Assembly (NCBI GenBank): GCA_964603985.1
Contig: CAZRXG010000027.1
Coordinates: 1-59,931, forward strand
Reading direction: 5' to 3'
Source: CAZRXG01 sp964603985
Lineage (GTDB): Bacteria; Chloroflexota; Anaerolineae; Aggregatilineales; UBA3940
Length of the DNA: 59,931 nt
Below the pieces are notes generated by a model. That model searched no databases and was not told the origin of the DNA. It saw only the letters and a list, made by a program, of their open reading frames with translations. Shown piece after piece: positions 33,072 through 41,289 of this stretch. Each line of letters opens with the position of its first letter. Positions within the stretch are counted from its first letter, which is position 1. A program made the translations under genes and the position numbers.

Positions 33072-33185
33072 ACCGCTCACAGGTGGATCCATAGCGGCAA
33101 CCGGGGATTAAGCGATAAAATATCACTGGCGTTTCGGCGCTTACCGTTTTGCGATATTATTGACCGGATAAGTACGGGAGGCACA

Positions 33186-33878
33186 ATGGACGACGAAGTA
33201 ATCAATCTGGAAGAGCTGCCCGTTGAAGAGCTCCTTGAGTTGATGATGGACGATCTCTATAACGGCCTGGCTGACGAGGTCGTGGCGGCGGTTGAGGAGT
33301 GCCTGCGGCGCGGCGTGCCAGCCTACGAGATCATGACCAGTGGGCTTATCACCGGGATGGGCGTCGTCGGCGAGGACTTTGGTGCGGGCGTCCTGTTCGT
33401 GCCGGAGGTGTTGATGGCCGCCCAGGCGATGAAAGCCGGGATGGAGATCCTGCGCCCGCTGCTTGTCGAGACGGGCGCGCCCAAGGCCGGGACGGCAGTG
33501 ATCGGCACCGTGAAGGGCGACATTCACGACATCGGCAAGAATCTGGTGGCGATGATGTGGGAGGGGGCCGGTATCGAGGTGATCAACCTGGGAGTCAACG
33601 TCGACGCTGACACTTTTATCGATGCGCTTGAAGAGCACAATGCTGATATACTTGGGATGTCGGCGCTGTTGACCACCACCATGACCTACATGAAGGTGGT
33701 GATCGACGAGTTAAAGGCGCGCGACCTGCGTGACCAATATATTGTGCTGGTCGGCGGAGCGCCGGTCAACGAGGCTTTTGCCGAGGAGATCGAGGCGGAT
33801 GACTACTGCGCAGATGCCTCGGTCGCGGTCAACAAGGCCAGGGCACTTCTTGCCCCGCGACAGGGCGGCGCAAGCTGA
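33186..33878 (+). CDS. Corrinoid protein of a methyltransferase system
   Basis: This 230-residue protein has an N-terminal helical cap domain (about 10-95, with EVVAAVEECLRRGVPAYEIM) and a Rossmann-type B12-binding domain. The cobalamin ligand motif is GDIHDIGKN (D112, H114, G117), followed by a GMSALLTTTM segment and VGGAPV. This is the MtbC/MtmC/MtvC type that shuttles a methyl group between two methyltransferases. It sits 114 bases after the RACE gene and 16 bases before the homocysteine-methyltransferase-type gene. AGGAGG-like sequence before this start (GGGAGGCACA) is clear. Confidence 0.92.
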   Translation: MDDEVINLEELPVEELLELMMDDLYNGLADEVVAAVEECLRRGVPAYEIMTSGLITGMGVVGEDFGAGVLFVPEVLMAAQAMKAGMEILRPLLVETGAPKAGTAVIGTVKGDIHDIGKNLVAMMWEGAGIEVINLGVNVDADTFIDALEEHNADILGMSALLTTTMTYMKVVIDELKARDLRDQYIVLVGGAPVNEAFAEEIEADDYCADASVAVNKARALLAPRQGGAS

Positions 33879-33894
33879 CCCCGGAGGAAAATCT

Positions 33895-34788
33895 ATGAGA
33901 GCAGCGTTAGAGGACTTGATTGCAGCCGGGAAGACGATCATCGCTGACGGCGGGATGGGGACGATGCTCTTCTCACTGGGGCTGGAGCAGGGCGACTCGC
34001 CGGAATTGTGGAACGTCGAGCAGCCGGAGAAGGTGCGCAGCGTGCACCGGGCCTATATTGAGGCCGGTGCGCAGATCATCCTGACCAACACCTTTGGCTG
34101 CAACCGGCTGCGGCTGGGGCTGCACGACCTATCGGACCTGGCCGCCAAGCTTAGCAAGGCTGCCGCCAAACTGGCCCGCGCAGAGGCGGACGCCGCCGAC
34201 CACCCGGTGGTGGTGGGTGGGGACATTGGGCCGACGGGCGGGCTTCTAAAGCCGGTCGGCGATCTGGAGTACGAAGAGGTCGTCGCCGCCTTTGAGGAGC
34301 AGGCGGGGGCGCTGGCCGAGGGGGGCGTCGACGTGCTGTGGGTCGAGACCATGTCGGCGCTGGAGGAGGTTCAGGCGGCAGTCGAGGCGTGCCGCAGGGT
34401 CGCGCCGGATTTCCCCATCGTCACAACCATGACCTTCGACACCAACGGCTTCACCATGATGGGCGTCTCCCCTGAAAAGGCGCTGGGGGCGATGCAGAAC
34501 CTGGGCGTGGTCGCGCTGGGGGCGAACTGCGGCAACGGCCCGGACGAGATCATCGGCGTGATCGAGAAGATGCACGCCCTCAGCCCGGCGGTCCCCTTGA
34601 TCGCCAAAGCAAACGCGGGCATCCCGCACCTGGAGAACGGTGTCCCCGTTTACGATGCCACACCGGAGGTGATGGCCGGGTACGCCGTCGAGGTGCGCAA
34701 CCTGGGCGCTCGGATCATCGGCGCGTGCTGCGGCAGCACGCCTGAGCACATCCGCCAGATGAAGGCGGCTTTGGACCGCGAGCCTTGA
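33895..34788 (+). CDS. Homocysteine S-methyltransferase-family protein
   Basis: This 297-residue TIM barrel of the BHMT/MetH N-domain family starts at 33895 (GGAGG upstream). It carries LIAAGKTIIADGGMGTML, ILTNTFGCN, and the three zinc Cys: LGANCGNGP (C212) and GACCGSTPEH (C278, C279). Paired with a separate corrinoid protein it resembles the first half of cobalamin-dependent methionine synthase. The folate-binding and SAM-reactivation domains of MetH are missing here, and RACE would replace reactivation. It may methylate homocysteine or another thiol from an unknown methyl donor, or demethylate a methylated thiol. Confidence 0.85.
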   Translation: MRAALEDLIAAGKTIIADGGMGTMLFSLGLEQGDSPELWNVEQPEKVRSVHRAYIEAGAQIILTNTFGCNRLRLGLHDLSDLAAKLSKAAAKLARAEADAADHPVVVGGDIGPTGGLLKPVGDLEYEEVVAAFEEQAGALAEGGVDVLWVETMSALEEVQAAVEACRRVAPDFPIVTTMTFDTNGFTMMGVSPEKALGAMQNLGVVALGANCGNGPDEIIGVIEKMHALSPAVPLIAKANAGIPHLENGVPVYDATPEVMAGYAVEVRNLGARIIGACCGSTPEHIRQMKAALDREP

Positions 34789-34823
34789 GAGCATACCAAC
34801 CGGCCCTACAGGCATGATGCCAC

Positions 34824-35447
34824 ATGACAACCCTTCTGGTGACCTGCGGGGCGCTGGCGCGTGAGGTGATCGCCATCCGGGATCGGCACGGCTGGGATGC
34901 CAAAGTGCTGGCTCTGCCCGCCCTGTACCACAACACGCCTGAGCGCATCCCCGGCGCGGTTGCGGATCGCATCGAGCGGTCCGGTCACGGGTTTGAGCGC
35001 GTGATCGTCGTCTACGGCGACTGCGGCACCGGCGGCAGGCTGGACAGGACGCTCGAAGCGTCGGGCATTGAACGGGTCAGTGGGCCGCATTGCTACGAGA
35101 TGTACGCCGGGGCGGCGGGTTTTGCTGCGCTGGCCGGGGAGGAGCCGGGGACGTTCTACCTGACCGACTACCTGGCGCGGTCGTTTGATCACCTCGTGAT
35201 CGAGGGGTTGGGGCTGGATCGCGCGCCGGAGCTGCGAGACAGCTACTTCAAGAATTACCGGCGCATGGTTTATCTGCAGCAGCGTGACGATCCCGACCTG
35301 CTGGAGAAAGCCAGGGTAGCAGCCGAGGCGCTCAGCCTGCCCTTAGAAGTACGGCCAACCGGCTACGGCGCGCTTGAGTCCCGGCTGATCGACCTGATGC
35401 AGCGGAACGGGGGCGCCAACGACAGGCCACACGACCGCGAAGAGTAG
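34824..35447 (+). CDS. DUF1638 protein
   Basis: This 207-residue soluble protein begins TTLLVTCGALAREVIAI and has VYGDCGTGGRLD, PHCYEMYAG, YLTDYLARSF and PTGYGALESRL. These are features of DUF1638, a family often encoded beside corrinoid methyltransferases and RACE proteins in anaerobes. Several conserved Cys/His residues (in TCGA, GDCG, PHCYE) could hold a metal. The biochemical role is not established. It follows the methyltransferase gene by 35 bases and is probably the last gene of the cluster. Confidence 0.8.
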   Translation: MTTLLVTCGALAREVIAIRDRHGWDAKVLALPALYHNTPERIPGAVADRIERSGHGFERVIVVYGDCGTGGRLDRTLEASGIERVSGPHCYEMYAGAAGFAALAGEEPGTFYLTDYLARSFDHLVIEGLGLDRAPELRDSYFKNYRRMVYLQQRDDPDLLEKARVAAEALSLPLEVRPTGYGALESRLIDLMQRNGGANDRPHDREE

Positions 35448-35533
35448 AAATCCCGCCGCCGCGCCCGCCGCAGGAGCGGGGAAGCGAGCGAATAGTTGTT
35501 TCCATTTTGTGTAGCAGAACAGGAGCTTTTCTT

Positions 35534-36052
35534 ATGACCGAGCAGTATGACAGCCCGCCACCGATGAGCATCGACCCCGGGAAGAAATACACCGCCACTT
35601 TCAAGACCGGGCGCGGCGATATCCGGGCCGATCTATTCGCCGGTGAGGCCCCGGTGACGGTCAACAACTTCGTTTTCCTGGCCCGCGAGGGCTTCTACGA
35701 TGACATCACCTTCCACCGTGTGATTGACAGCTTCATGGCTCAGTGCGGCGACCCGACCGGCACCGGGCGTGGTGGCCCCGGCTATCGCTTTGACGACGAG
35801 CCTGGCGCGCTGGCGCTCAAACACGACGGGCCGGGTGTCCTCTCGATGGCAAATGCCGGGCCGAACACCAACGGCAGCCAGTTCTTCATCACCCATGTCG
35901 CCACACCCTGGCTCGACGGCAAGCACGGCGTCTTTGGCAAAGTGGCCGACCAGGAGTCGCTCGATGTGCTGATGCAGATCCGCACCCGCGACCCGGCGAC
36001 CGATCCCAGCCCCGGTGATGCGCTGCACAGCGTTGAGATCACCGAAGAATAG
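35534..36052 (+). CDS. Cyclophilin-type peptidylprolyl isomerase
   Basis: The ATG at 35534 follows AGGAG; the product of 172 residues has no signal peptide and should be cytosolic. Cyclophilin motifs are clear: APVTVNNFVFLAREGFYDD, TFHRVIDSFMAQCGDPTGTG and NGSQFFITHVATPWLDGKH, with the catalytic-type Arg in FHRV and the substrate pocket QFFIT. It catalyses cis-trans isomerisation of peptidyl-prolyl bonds during folding. A strong hairpin follows the stop. Confidence 0.93.
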   Translation: MTEQYDSPPPMSIDPGKKYTATFKTGRGDIRADLFAGEAPVTVNNFVFLAREGFYDDITFHRVIDSFMAQCGDPTGTGRGGPGYRFDDEPGALALKHDGPGVLSMANAGPNTNGSQFFITHVATPWLDGKHGVFGKVADQESLDVLMQIRTRDPATDPSPGDALHSVEITEE

Positions 36053-36082
36053 CGGCTCGTCGGGCCGCATCTGAGGCGAAAA

Positions 36083-36118
36083 AAGCGCCCGGCATGCGTG
36101 ATGCGCTGCCGGGCGCTT
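36083..36118. terminator. Perfect 12-bp bidirectional terminator hairpin
   Basis: AAGCGCCCGGCA (36083-36094) pairs perfectly with TGCCGGGCGCTT (36107-36118). An A-run precedes it (T-run on the minus strand), and it lies between two convergent genes. Confidence 0.8.
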
Positions 36119-36140
36119 CGGTCTTTGGTGTTCGGGGGCG

Positions 36141-36374
36141 CTACAAGGGGCGCTTGAGGACGTAGGTCAACGGGCTGCGCCCTCGCCCGCCCTCACTGGG
36201 GAAGGCGCTGACCAGTTCCCAGCCCTGCTCGCCCAGCTTGGCCAGCATGCCCGGCCAACTGGCGTGCAGATTCGTCTCGACCGGGTCGCGGTCGGCGAAA
36301 AACTGCTTCAGCACTCCCATGCTGTTTGTTCCCACTTCGATCTGGCAGTACTGCCAGCGCGCGCGTTCTGTCAT
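36141..36374 (-). CDS. Small DUF4177-like protein
   Basis: The open frame reaches 36557 but overlaps the nuclease gene; the ATG at 36374 with GGAGAGGAG just upstream gives 77 residues. The order WQYCQIEVGTNSMG, then LAKLGEQGWELVSAFPSE and a final YVLKRPL matches the small DUF4177-type fold (strand, then helix with LGxxGWELV, then strand). It starts 32 bases after the beta-CASP nuclease stop and is likely co-transcribed with it. Function unknown. Confidence 0.7.
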   Translation of the reverse strand: MTERARWQYCQIEVGTNSMGVLKQFFADRDPVETNLHASWPGMLAKLGEQGWELVSAFPSEGGRGRSPLTYVLKRPL

Positions 36375-36406
36375 CGTCTCCTCTCCAGGCTCAGCAACCT
36401 CTGGCA

Positions 36407-37816
36407 CTACACGGTAACCGACTGGTGCAGGTCGGGGATATGTACCTGTTTGTAGCCCAGTTTTCCTCTGAGGTCGGTCGCCAGCTTCTCGGCAGCCTCC
36501 GGTTCGCCATGAACCAGGAAGATCTGTTTGGGACGCCGCTTGAAGGCATCCGCCCACTCAAGCAGCCCGGCGTGGTCGGCGTGCCCGCTGAAGCCGTTGA
36601 GCACGACAACCTCGGCCTCCAGCCTGTACTCGTCGCCGAAAATCTTGATCGGGGAGACTTCCTCGACCAGGCGGCGGCCCAGCGTATTCGGGGCCTGCCA
36701 GCTCACAATCATCACCGTGTTGCGCGGGTCTTCGACGTTGTTCTTGAGGTGGTGCAGGATTCGACCGGCCTCCGCCATCCCCGATGCGCTGATGATGATC
36801 GCCGGCTTCCTGAGAGAGTTAAGTTCTTTTGATTGCTCAACCTGGCGCACGTAGCGCAGGCAGCCAAAGCCAAAGACATCTCCATCCGGATCCTCTTGCG
36901 TCATGTAGCGCATCGTCTCCTGGTCGTAGGCTTCCGGGTGAAGGCGGAAAACCTCGGTCGCGTTGACCGCCAGGGGACTGTCGACGTAAACGTCCATCTC
37001 CGGCAGACGACCGCTGTGGTAAAGTCCGTTGAGGATGTACACCAGTTGCTGGGTGCGTCCGACGGCAAAAGCCGGGATGATCACTTTCCCACCCCGTTTG
37101 GCCGTCCGCTCCAAAACCTCGCTGAACAGACGCTCGTTATCCTCCAGGGAAGGATGCATCCGGCCACCGTAGGTGGACTCCATCAGCAGGATGTCGGCTT
37201 CTTCGACCATTGTTGGATCGCGCAGTATAGGCACGTCGGGGCGGCCTATATCGCCGGAGAAAACCAGCCGAGTGTCACGTCCGGCCTCTCGATCCTCTAT
37301 GTCGAGCCCCACCATGGCCGCGCCGAGGATGTGTCCCGCATCGTACAGCTTGAGCGTGATCCCCGGGGCCAATTCGTAAGGGCGCTCGTAGCCGATAGCC
37401 AGGAAGTACTTCAAGGATTGGATGGCATCGTCCTCGGTGTAAATCGGATCGATGGGAGCTTCCCCCCGCTTCCTGCGCTTCTTGTTGACGTACTCAGCAT
37501 CCTTCTCCTGGATGTGCCCGCTGTCGCGCAGCATGGCCGCGCATAGGTCACGGGTGGCGAAAGTGCACAGAATATCGCCCTTGAAGCCGCTCTTGACCAG
37601 GTTAGGGATGTTGCCGGAATGATCGATGTGGGCATGCGAGAGCACCATCGCGTCAATGCTGGCCGGGTCGAAGGGAAGGCTCTTGTTTCGCTCGTAACTC
37701 TCGCGGCGCTTGCCCTGATAAAGTCCGCAGTCAAGCAGGATGCGCAGTCCGTTGACCTCGACCAGGTGTTGTGACCCGGTCACAGTCTTCGCAGCCCCAT
37801 GGAAAGTGATCTTCAC
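36407..37816 (-). CDS. MBL-fold beta-CASP ribonuclease
   Basis: This 469-residue metallo-beta-lactamase nuclease has the metal motif SHAHIDHSG (H61, H63, D65, H66), FSGDIGRPD and DAGHILGAAM in the MBL part. The beta-CASP insertion has PAFAVGRTQQLVYIL, the later motif IIISASGMAEAGRILHHL, and the closing NGFSGHADHAGLLEW. It belongs to the CPSF73-like bacterial/archaeal RNA-processing group (YsH1/TTHA0252 type), an endo- and/or 5'-exonuclease. No KH domain is present. RNase D is encoded 30 bases upstream on the same strand, so this is an RNA-turnover pair. Confidence 0.92.
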   Translation of the reverse strand: MKITFHGAAKTVTGSQHLVEVNGLRILLDCGLYQGKRRESYERNKSLPFDPASIDAMVLSHAHIDHSGNIPNLVKSGFKGDILCTFATRDLCAAMLRDSGHIQEKDAEYVNKKRRKRGEAPIDPIYTEDDAIQSLKYFLAIGYERPYELAPGITLKLYDAGHILGAAMVGLDIEDREAGRDTRLVFSGDIGRPDVPILRDPTMVEEADILLMESTYGGRMHPSLEDNERLFSEVLERTAKRGGKVIIPAFAVGRTQQLVYILNGLYHSGRLPEMDVYVDSPLAVNATEVFRLHPEAYDQETMRYMTQEDPDGDVFGFGCLRYVRQVEQSKELNSLRKPAIIISASGMAEAGRILHHLKNNVEDPRNTVMIVSWQAPNTLGRRLVEEVSPIKIFGDEYRLEAEVVVLNGFSGHADHAGLLEWADAFKRRPKQIFLVHGEPEAAEKLATDLRGKLGYKQVHIPDLHQSVTV

Positions 37817-37846
37817 GTTTTACCTCCTCCTTCACGCAGTCCCCAT

Positions 37847-39034
37847 CTATGCACCATCCACCTCGGACAGCACCCGCAGTATTTCGTCGCCATACATCTT
37901 GAGCCGCCATGGCCCCAGCCCTTCGATGACGTGGAGGTGCTGCCGGGTGCGGGGAGCAATGTGCGCAAGCTCCCACAGTGTGTTCTTAGACATCACGATA
38001 TCGGAGGGAACACCACGCGCGGCTGCGCGTTCTTTACGCCAGGTATGCAGAGCCTCGAAACGCCGGGTGACAAGCTCGCTGCTCTCCCCCCGGGGGCGTT
38101 CTGGCGGAGAGGGTGGGTCTGCCTGTGAACCCCGCTGGATGGCCGCCAGCAGTCCGGCCCCGTAACGCCTGATCTGTTTGCTGCCCAGGCCGGGGGTCGG
38201 CTGCATCTTCGACAGGGAGCGTGGCTTTTGAGTAGCCAGATGCACCAGCACCTGGTCGCCCATTATCTTAAACACCGGGAGATCGCGCTGCATAGCCTGG
38301 TTTTCCCGGTAAATGTACAGTTCGCGTAACACAGCCAGGGAACTCGAAGGGAGGTCGCGTGCGCCCTTGATGTGCCAGAAGCCCTGTGGGTCAAAGCCGG
38401 AGCCGTTCCAGACCGCCTGGCAGGTCTCGTCGAAGATCTCCCGTGCCTCTTCCAGATGCCCTCCGGCCTCAAGCGCCGCGTGGAGCCTGTCACGCAGCGC
38501 TAACAGGTAGTGTGTATCGAGTTGCGCGTAGTGGATCAGCTTGGTAGATAAGGGCCGCCGTCCCCAGTCGGCACGCTGATTACGCTTGTTGATGCGCACG
38601 CCAAAGTGTTCCTGCAAGATGCTCCCCAGGCCAACGTGCTCCCAACCCAGGATGCGCGCCGCAAGCATCGTATCGAACAGGCTGGAAAAGGTGAACCCGA
38701 AGTCACGCCGCAGGCACATCACGTCATACTCGGCAGCGTGCAGCACCTTCTCCACAGTGGGGTCGGCGAAGATGTCCCCCAGCAAATCCAGGCCCTCCGG
38801 ACGATCCAGGCGCAGCGGATCGACCAGGAAATCGGTGTCGTCGGTGGACAACTGGAGCAGGCAAACCTGCTCACGATAGGCAAACAGACTGTTTGACTCG
38901 GTGTCAACCGCCAGGCGGGAAACGCCTTCTAAGACGCGCCGGAGGTGGTCCAGATCATCGCGAGAGTCAACAATGATGGGCGGATCGATGGGGGGTTGTT
39001 CCCTGTCGTTTCTCTGGACGGGTTGTTGACTCAT
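37847..39034 (-). CDS. rnd: Ribonuclease D
   Basis: This 395-residue 3'-exoribonuclease carries the DEDDy catalytic set: LAVDTESNS (D44, E46), HAAEYDVMCL (D104) and HYAQLDTHYLL (Y169, D173). Two HRDC-like helical domains follow (about 215-295 and 315-390). It trims the 3' ends of tRNA and other small RNAs. The start overlaps the CorA stop by 4 bases (ATGA), so translation is coupled, and the beta-CASP nuclease follows 30 bases later. Confidence 0.92.
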   Translation of the reverse strand: MSQQPVQRNDREQPPIDPPIIVDSRDDLDHLRRVLEGVSRLAVDTESNSLFAYREQVCLLQLSTDDTDFLVDPLRLDRPEGLDLLGDIFADPTVEKVLHAAEYDVMCLRRDFGFTFSSLFDTMLAARILGWEHVGLGSILQEHFGVRINKRNQRADWGRRPLSTKLIHYAQLDTHYLLALRDRLHAALEAGGHLEEAREIFDETCQAVWNGSGFDPQGFWHIKGARDLPSSSLAVLRELYIYRENQAMQRDLPVFKIMGDQVLVHLATQKPRSLSKMQPTPGLGSKQIRRYGAGLLAAIQRGSQADPPSPPERPRGESSELVTRRFEALHTWRKERAAARGVPSDIVMSKNTLWELAHIAPRTRQHLHVIEGLGPWRLKMYGDEILRVLSEVDGA

Positions 39035-39948
39035 AGCCAGCGCCGATACCTGAAATACACCAACATCGCAAGCGAGATGAACAGCATGAACCCCATGATC
39101 GCCCAGAAAACGGTGGGGTCCCGAGGGAACGGGAGCAGCACGTTCATCCCCAGGATACCGGAGATCAGCGTCAGGGGCAGCATGATGACCGAGATCACCG
39201 TCAGAATGCGCATGACCTCGTTGATGCGATACGAGATGAGCGCGTCGCTGGTGTCGGCCAGGCTGACGATCACTTCCCAGTGGTCATCCACGATGTCACG
39301 TGCCTTCTGAAGGTGGTCGAGAATATCGCCGAAGTAGACGTCCAATTCCTGCCGGATAAAGGGACGATCCACCTGCTCCAGATTGTACACGATAGGCAAC
39401 TGGGGGCGAACGATGCGCCGCAGCGCGATGGTGTCACGCCGCACAAAGGAGATATCCTGGATGATGCTTCGGGCATCCTGGGCGAAGAGGTTCTCCTCGA
39501 TGACACGAATGTTGGCGTCGACCTTGTACAGCATGGGAAAGATGTAGTCTACCAGACGGTCCATCACGGTGTGCATCAGGCGGCTGGAGCCTGATCCTAT
39601 GTATGTAGCGCATGCCTCAGGGTTGTTGTTGCACTGCTCGAACAGGTTGATCAGCGGCTTAAGCTCGCCATCATGGACGGTCACCAGGTAGCCTGTTCCC
39701 ACAAAGAAGTCCACTTCGCTTGGGCGGGAGATGCGCCGATGGTGATCCCAGACGGGGAAGTGCATCACGATGAAGAGGTAATCTTCGTACTCATCGATCT
39801 TAGGGCGCTCAATCCGGCTCAGGCAGTCTTCCAGATCCAGCGGGTGGAAGTGCGGGTAGGCCTCACCAAGCCGCCGTATATCGGCAGGTGTAGGCCGCGT
39901 GATATCTGTCCACGTGACGTGGCCATGGGTCAGGGTCTGGTACGGCAT
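39031..39948 (-). CDS. corA: CorA-family magnesium/divalent-cation channel
   Basis: This 305-residue protein has the large N-terminal cytoplasmic domain (HPLDLEDCLSRIERPKIDEY) and a long pore helix. Two C-terminal membrane helices (about 242-262 and 275-297) are joined by the signature loop, here ISGILGMNV with the invariant Gly-Met-Asn. It conducts Mg2+ (or Co2+/Ni2+) into the cell as a pentamer. It is the first gene of the corA-rnd-nuclease group. Confidence 0.93.
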   Translation of the reverse strand: MPYQTLTHGHVTWTDITRPTPADIRRLGEAYPHFHPLDLEDCLSRIERPKIDEYEDYLFIVMHFPVWDHHRRISRPSEVDFFVGTGYLVTVHDGELKPLINLFEQCNNNPEACATYIGSGSSRLMHTVMDRLVDYIFPMLYKVDANIRVIEENLFAQDARSIIQDISFVRRDTIALRRIVRPQLPIVYNLEQVDRPFIRQELDVYFGDILDHLQKARDIVDDHWEVIVSLADTSDALISYRINEVMRILTVISVIMLPLTLISGILGMNVLLPFPRDPTVFWAIMGFMLFISLAMLVYFRYRRWL

Positions 39949-40249
39949 GACTGTTTGAACTCATCGTAACCTGCCAGTGTAGTGTAGCGTAGCAAGTATA
40001 GTCCACCAGGCCAAACCTGACAACGCGCGTAGACAAGGCGGCCAGGCCGTTACAGGACTTACGCAGTTGAGACGCCGGTGGCTCACGAACCGACGGGTTT
40101 CAAAAGCTGGCGCGTTCGCTCTACGAGTGGACGATACCGGTTCTGAATTGTGACCACCCCTCACCTGAGCGGCACAGACCGGCGTCTCCTGCATGATGCA
40201 CCTCTACATGCGTCCACAGGAGATCGTCTCCAACACAAGCGGGCCGTCT
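39949..40249. other. Intergenic region with inverted-repeat pair
   Basis: About 300 bases between the CorA start and the recombinase stop hold no convincing gene. They do hold the inverted repeat described at 40069-40188, preceded by GGACTTACGCAG, a sequence type often seen at insertion-sequence ends. Confidence 0.4.
40069..40188. repeat. 11-bp inverted repeats bounding ~120 bp (possible MITE or IS remnant)
   Basis: GAGACGCCGGT (40069-40079) and its exact complement ACCGGCGTCTC (40178-40188) lie 98 bases apart. Outside both arms the match continues loosely (GCAG on each side after a small offset). The unit is too short for a transposase. It sits between the CorA promoter region and the end of a tyrosine recombinase gene. 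Confidence 0.4.
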
Positions 40250-41149
40250 TCACCCGCCCTGTTCCATGCGCTCCATGCGTTCGGCCAGGTCGTCCATGTC
40301 CGGCTCGGTGTAAATCATGACCGTGTTCAGGCTGGCATGGCCGAGCAACCGCGCCAGCCCACGCAAGTCGCCGGGGTTGGCTTTCAGGTAACGCGTGGCA
40401 AACGTGTGGCGCAACGCGTGCGGATTCACCCGGTCCAGACCGGCCTGTAGAGCGTGCTTATTCAGCACGCGCAGCACCGAGCTGCGATGGCTCAGCGGGC
40501 CACGAGGCCCCATCCACAGCGCTGCGTCAGGGTCATCCCTCTCCGGGTGTGTCTCCAGATACGCCGCCAGCGCTTTGCGCACGTCCCTGGTTAGCGGCAC
40601 CTCCCGGTACGTACCGTCCTTCCCCAGGCGCACGATGAGCCTGCCCGACCGCTCGCCGATCTCCACGTCCCCCAGGCGCAGCGCGAGCAGCTCACCGACC
40701 CGCACCCCGGTCCCGGCCAGCACCTCAAGCATTGCGTAGTCGCGCGGTTCTTCCCTGGCCGCCCGCAGCAGACGGCGCAGGTCTCGGTCGGGAAGGCTTT
40801 TGGGGCGGCGCGGCGGGAGCCGCACGGTGCGCACACCCTCGGTTGGGTCCTCACGCGCCATCCCCGCCTGCCTGGCCCATTGGAAAAAACGGGACAGCGC
40901 GACGAGCCGCTGGTTGATGGTCGCCGGGGCAGCCCTCTCCCGGGTTTGCTGGGCAACCTTCCAGTCGCGCACGTCGCGCGGCATCACATCGTTCGGATCG
41001 AACGCGGCCTCGTACACGCCCTCATGCCAGCCGATGAAGTGAGTCAATGCACGGCGGTAGGCGGCGATGGTGTGGCTGCTTTTGCCCTGCCGTTCAAGCT
41101 CCGCCAGCCAGGCGGCAAGCATGTCCGAGGGCCTGGGGGGATCGCTCAT
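40250..41149 (-). CDS. Tyrosine recombinase (XerC/D-like)
   Basis: This 299-residue phage-integrase-family enzyme has an N-terminal SAM-like core-binding domain (about 8-95) and a catalytic domain. All active residues are visible: R150 (GTGVRVGELLAL), K177 (RLGKDGTYREVPL), H244 and R247 (HALRHTFATRYL), H271 (LLGHASLNTV) and the nucleophile Y280 (MIYTEPD). It lacks the DNA-binding arm domain of many phage integrases and is the size of XerC/D. It could be the dimer-resolution enzyme or a mobile-element recombinase; the inverted repeats just beyond its 3' end leave the second option open. Confidence 0.88.
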   Translation of the reverse strand: MSDPPRPSDMLAAWLAELERQGKSSHTIAAYRRALTHFIGWHEGVYEAAFDPNDVMPRDVRDWKVAQQTRERAAPATINQRLVALSRFFQWARQAGMAREDPTEGVRTVRLPPRRPKSLPDRDLRRLLRAAREEPRDYAMLEVLAGTGVRVGELLALRLGDVEIGERSGRLIVRLGKDGTYREVPLTRDVRKALAAYLETHPERDDPDAALWMGPRGPLSHRSSVLRVLNKHALQAGLDRVNPHALRHTFATRYLKANPGDLRGLARLLGHASLNTVMIYTEPDMDDLAERMERMEQGG

Positions 41150-41289
41150 CTAGGTGCCTCCGGCTACCAGACCAAAACGCTTCCGGCAGGCCCTATTGTG
41201 CCTCTTCGGGCGGGATAATGCAACGTAAGTATTTTTATGCTGCTGACCGCGCCCGCAGCGGGTCGCAGCACTGATGATCCTGCCCCGGC

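Noticed and set aside
31119..33092. 657-codon minus-strand frame opposite the RACE gene
   Set aside because: The plus strand encodes ferredoxin and ASKHA motifs; the opposite frame has no recognisable domain.
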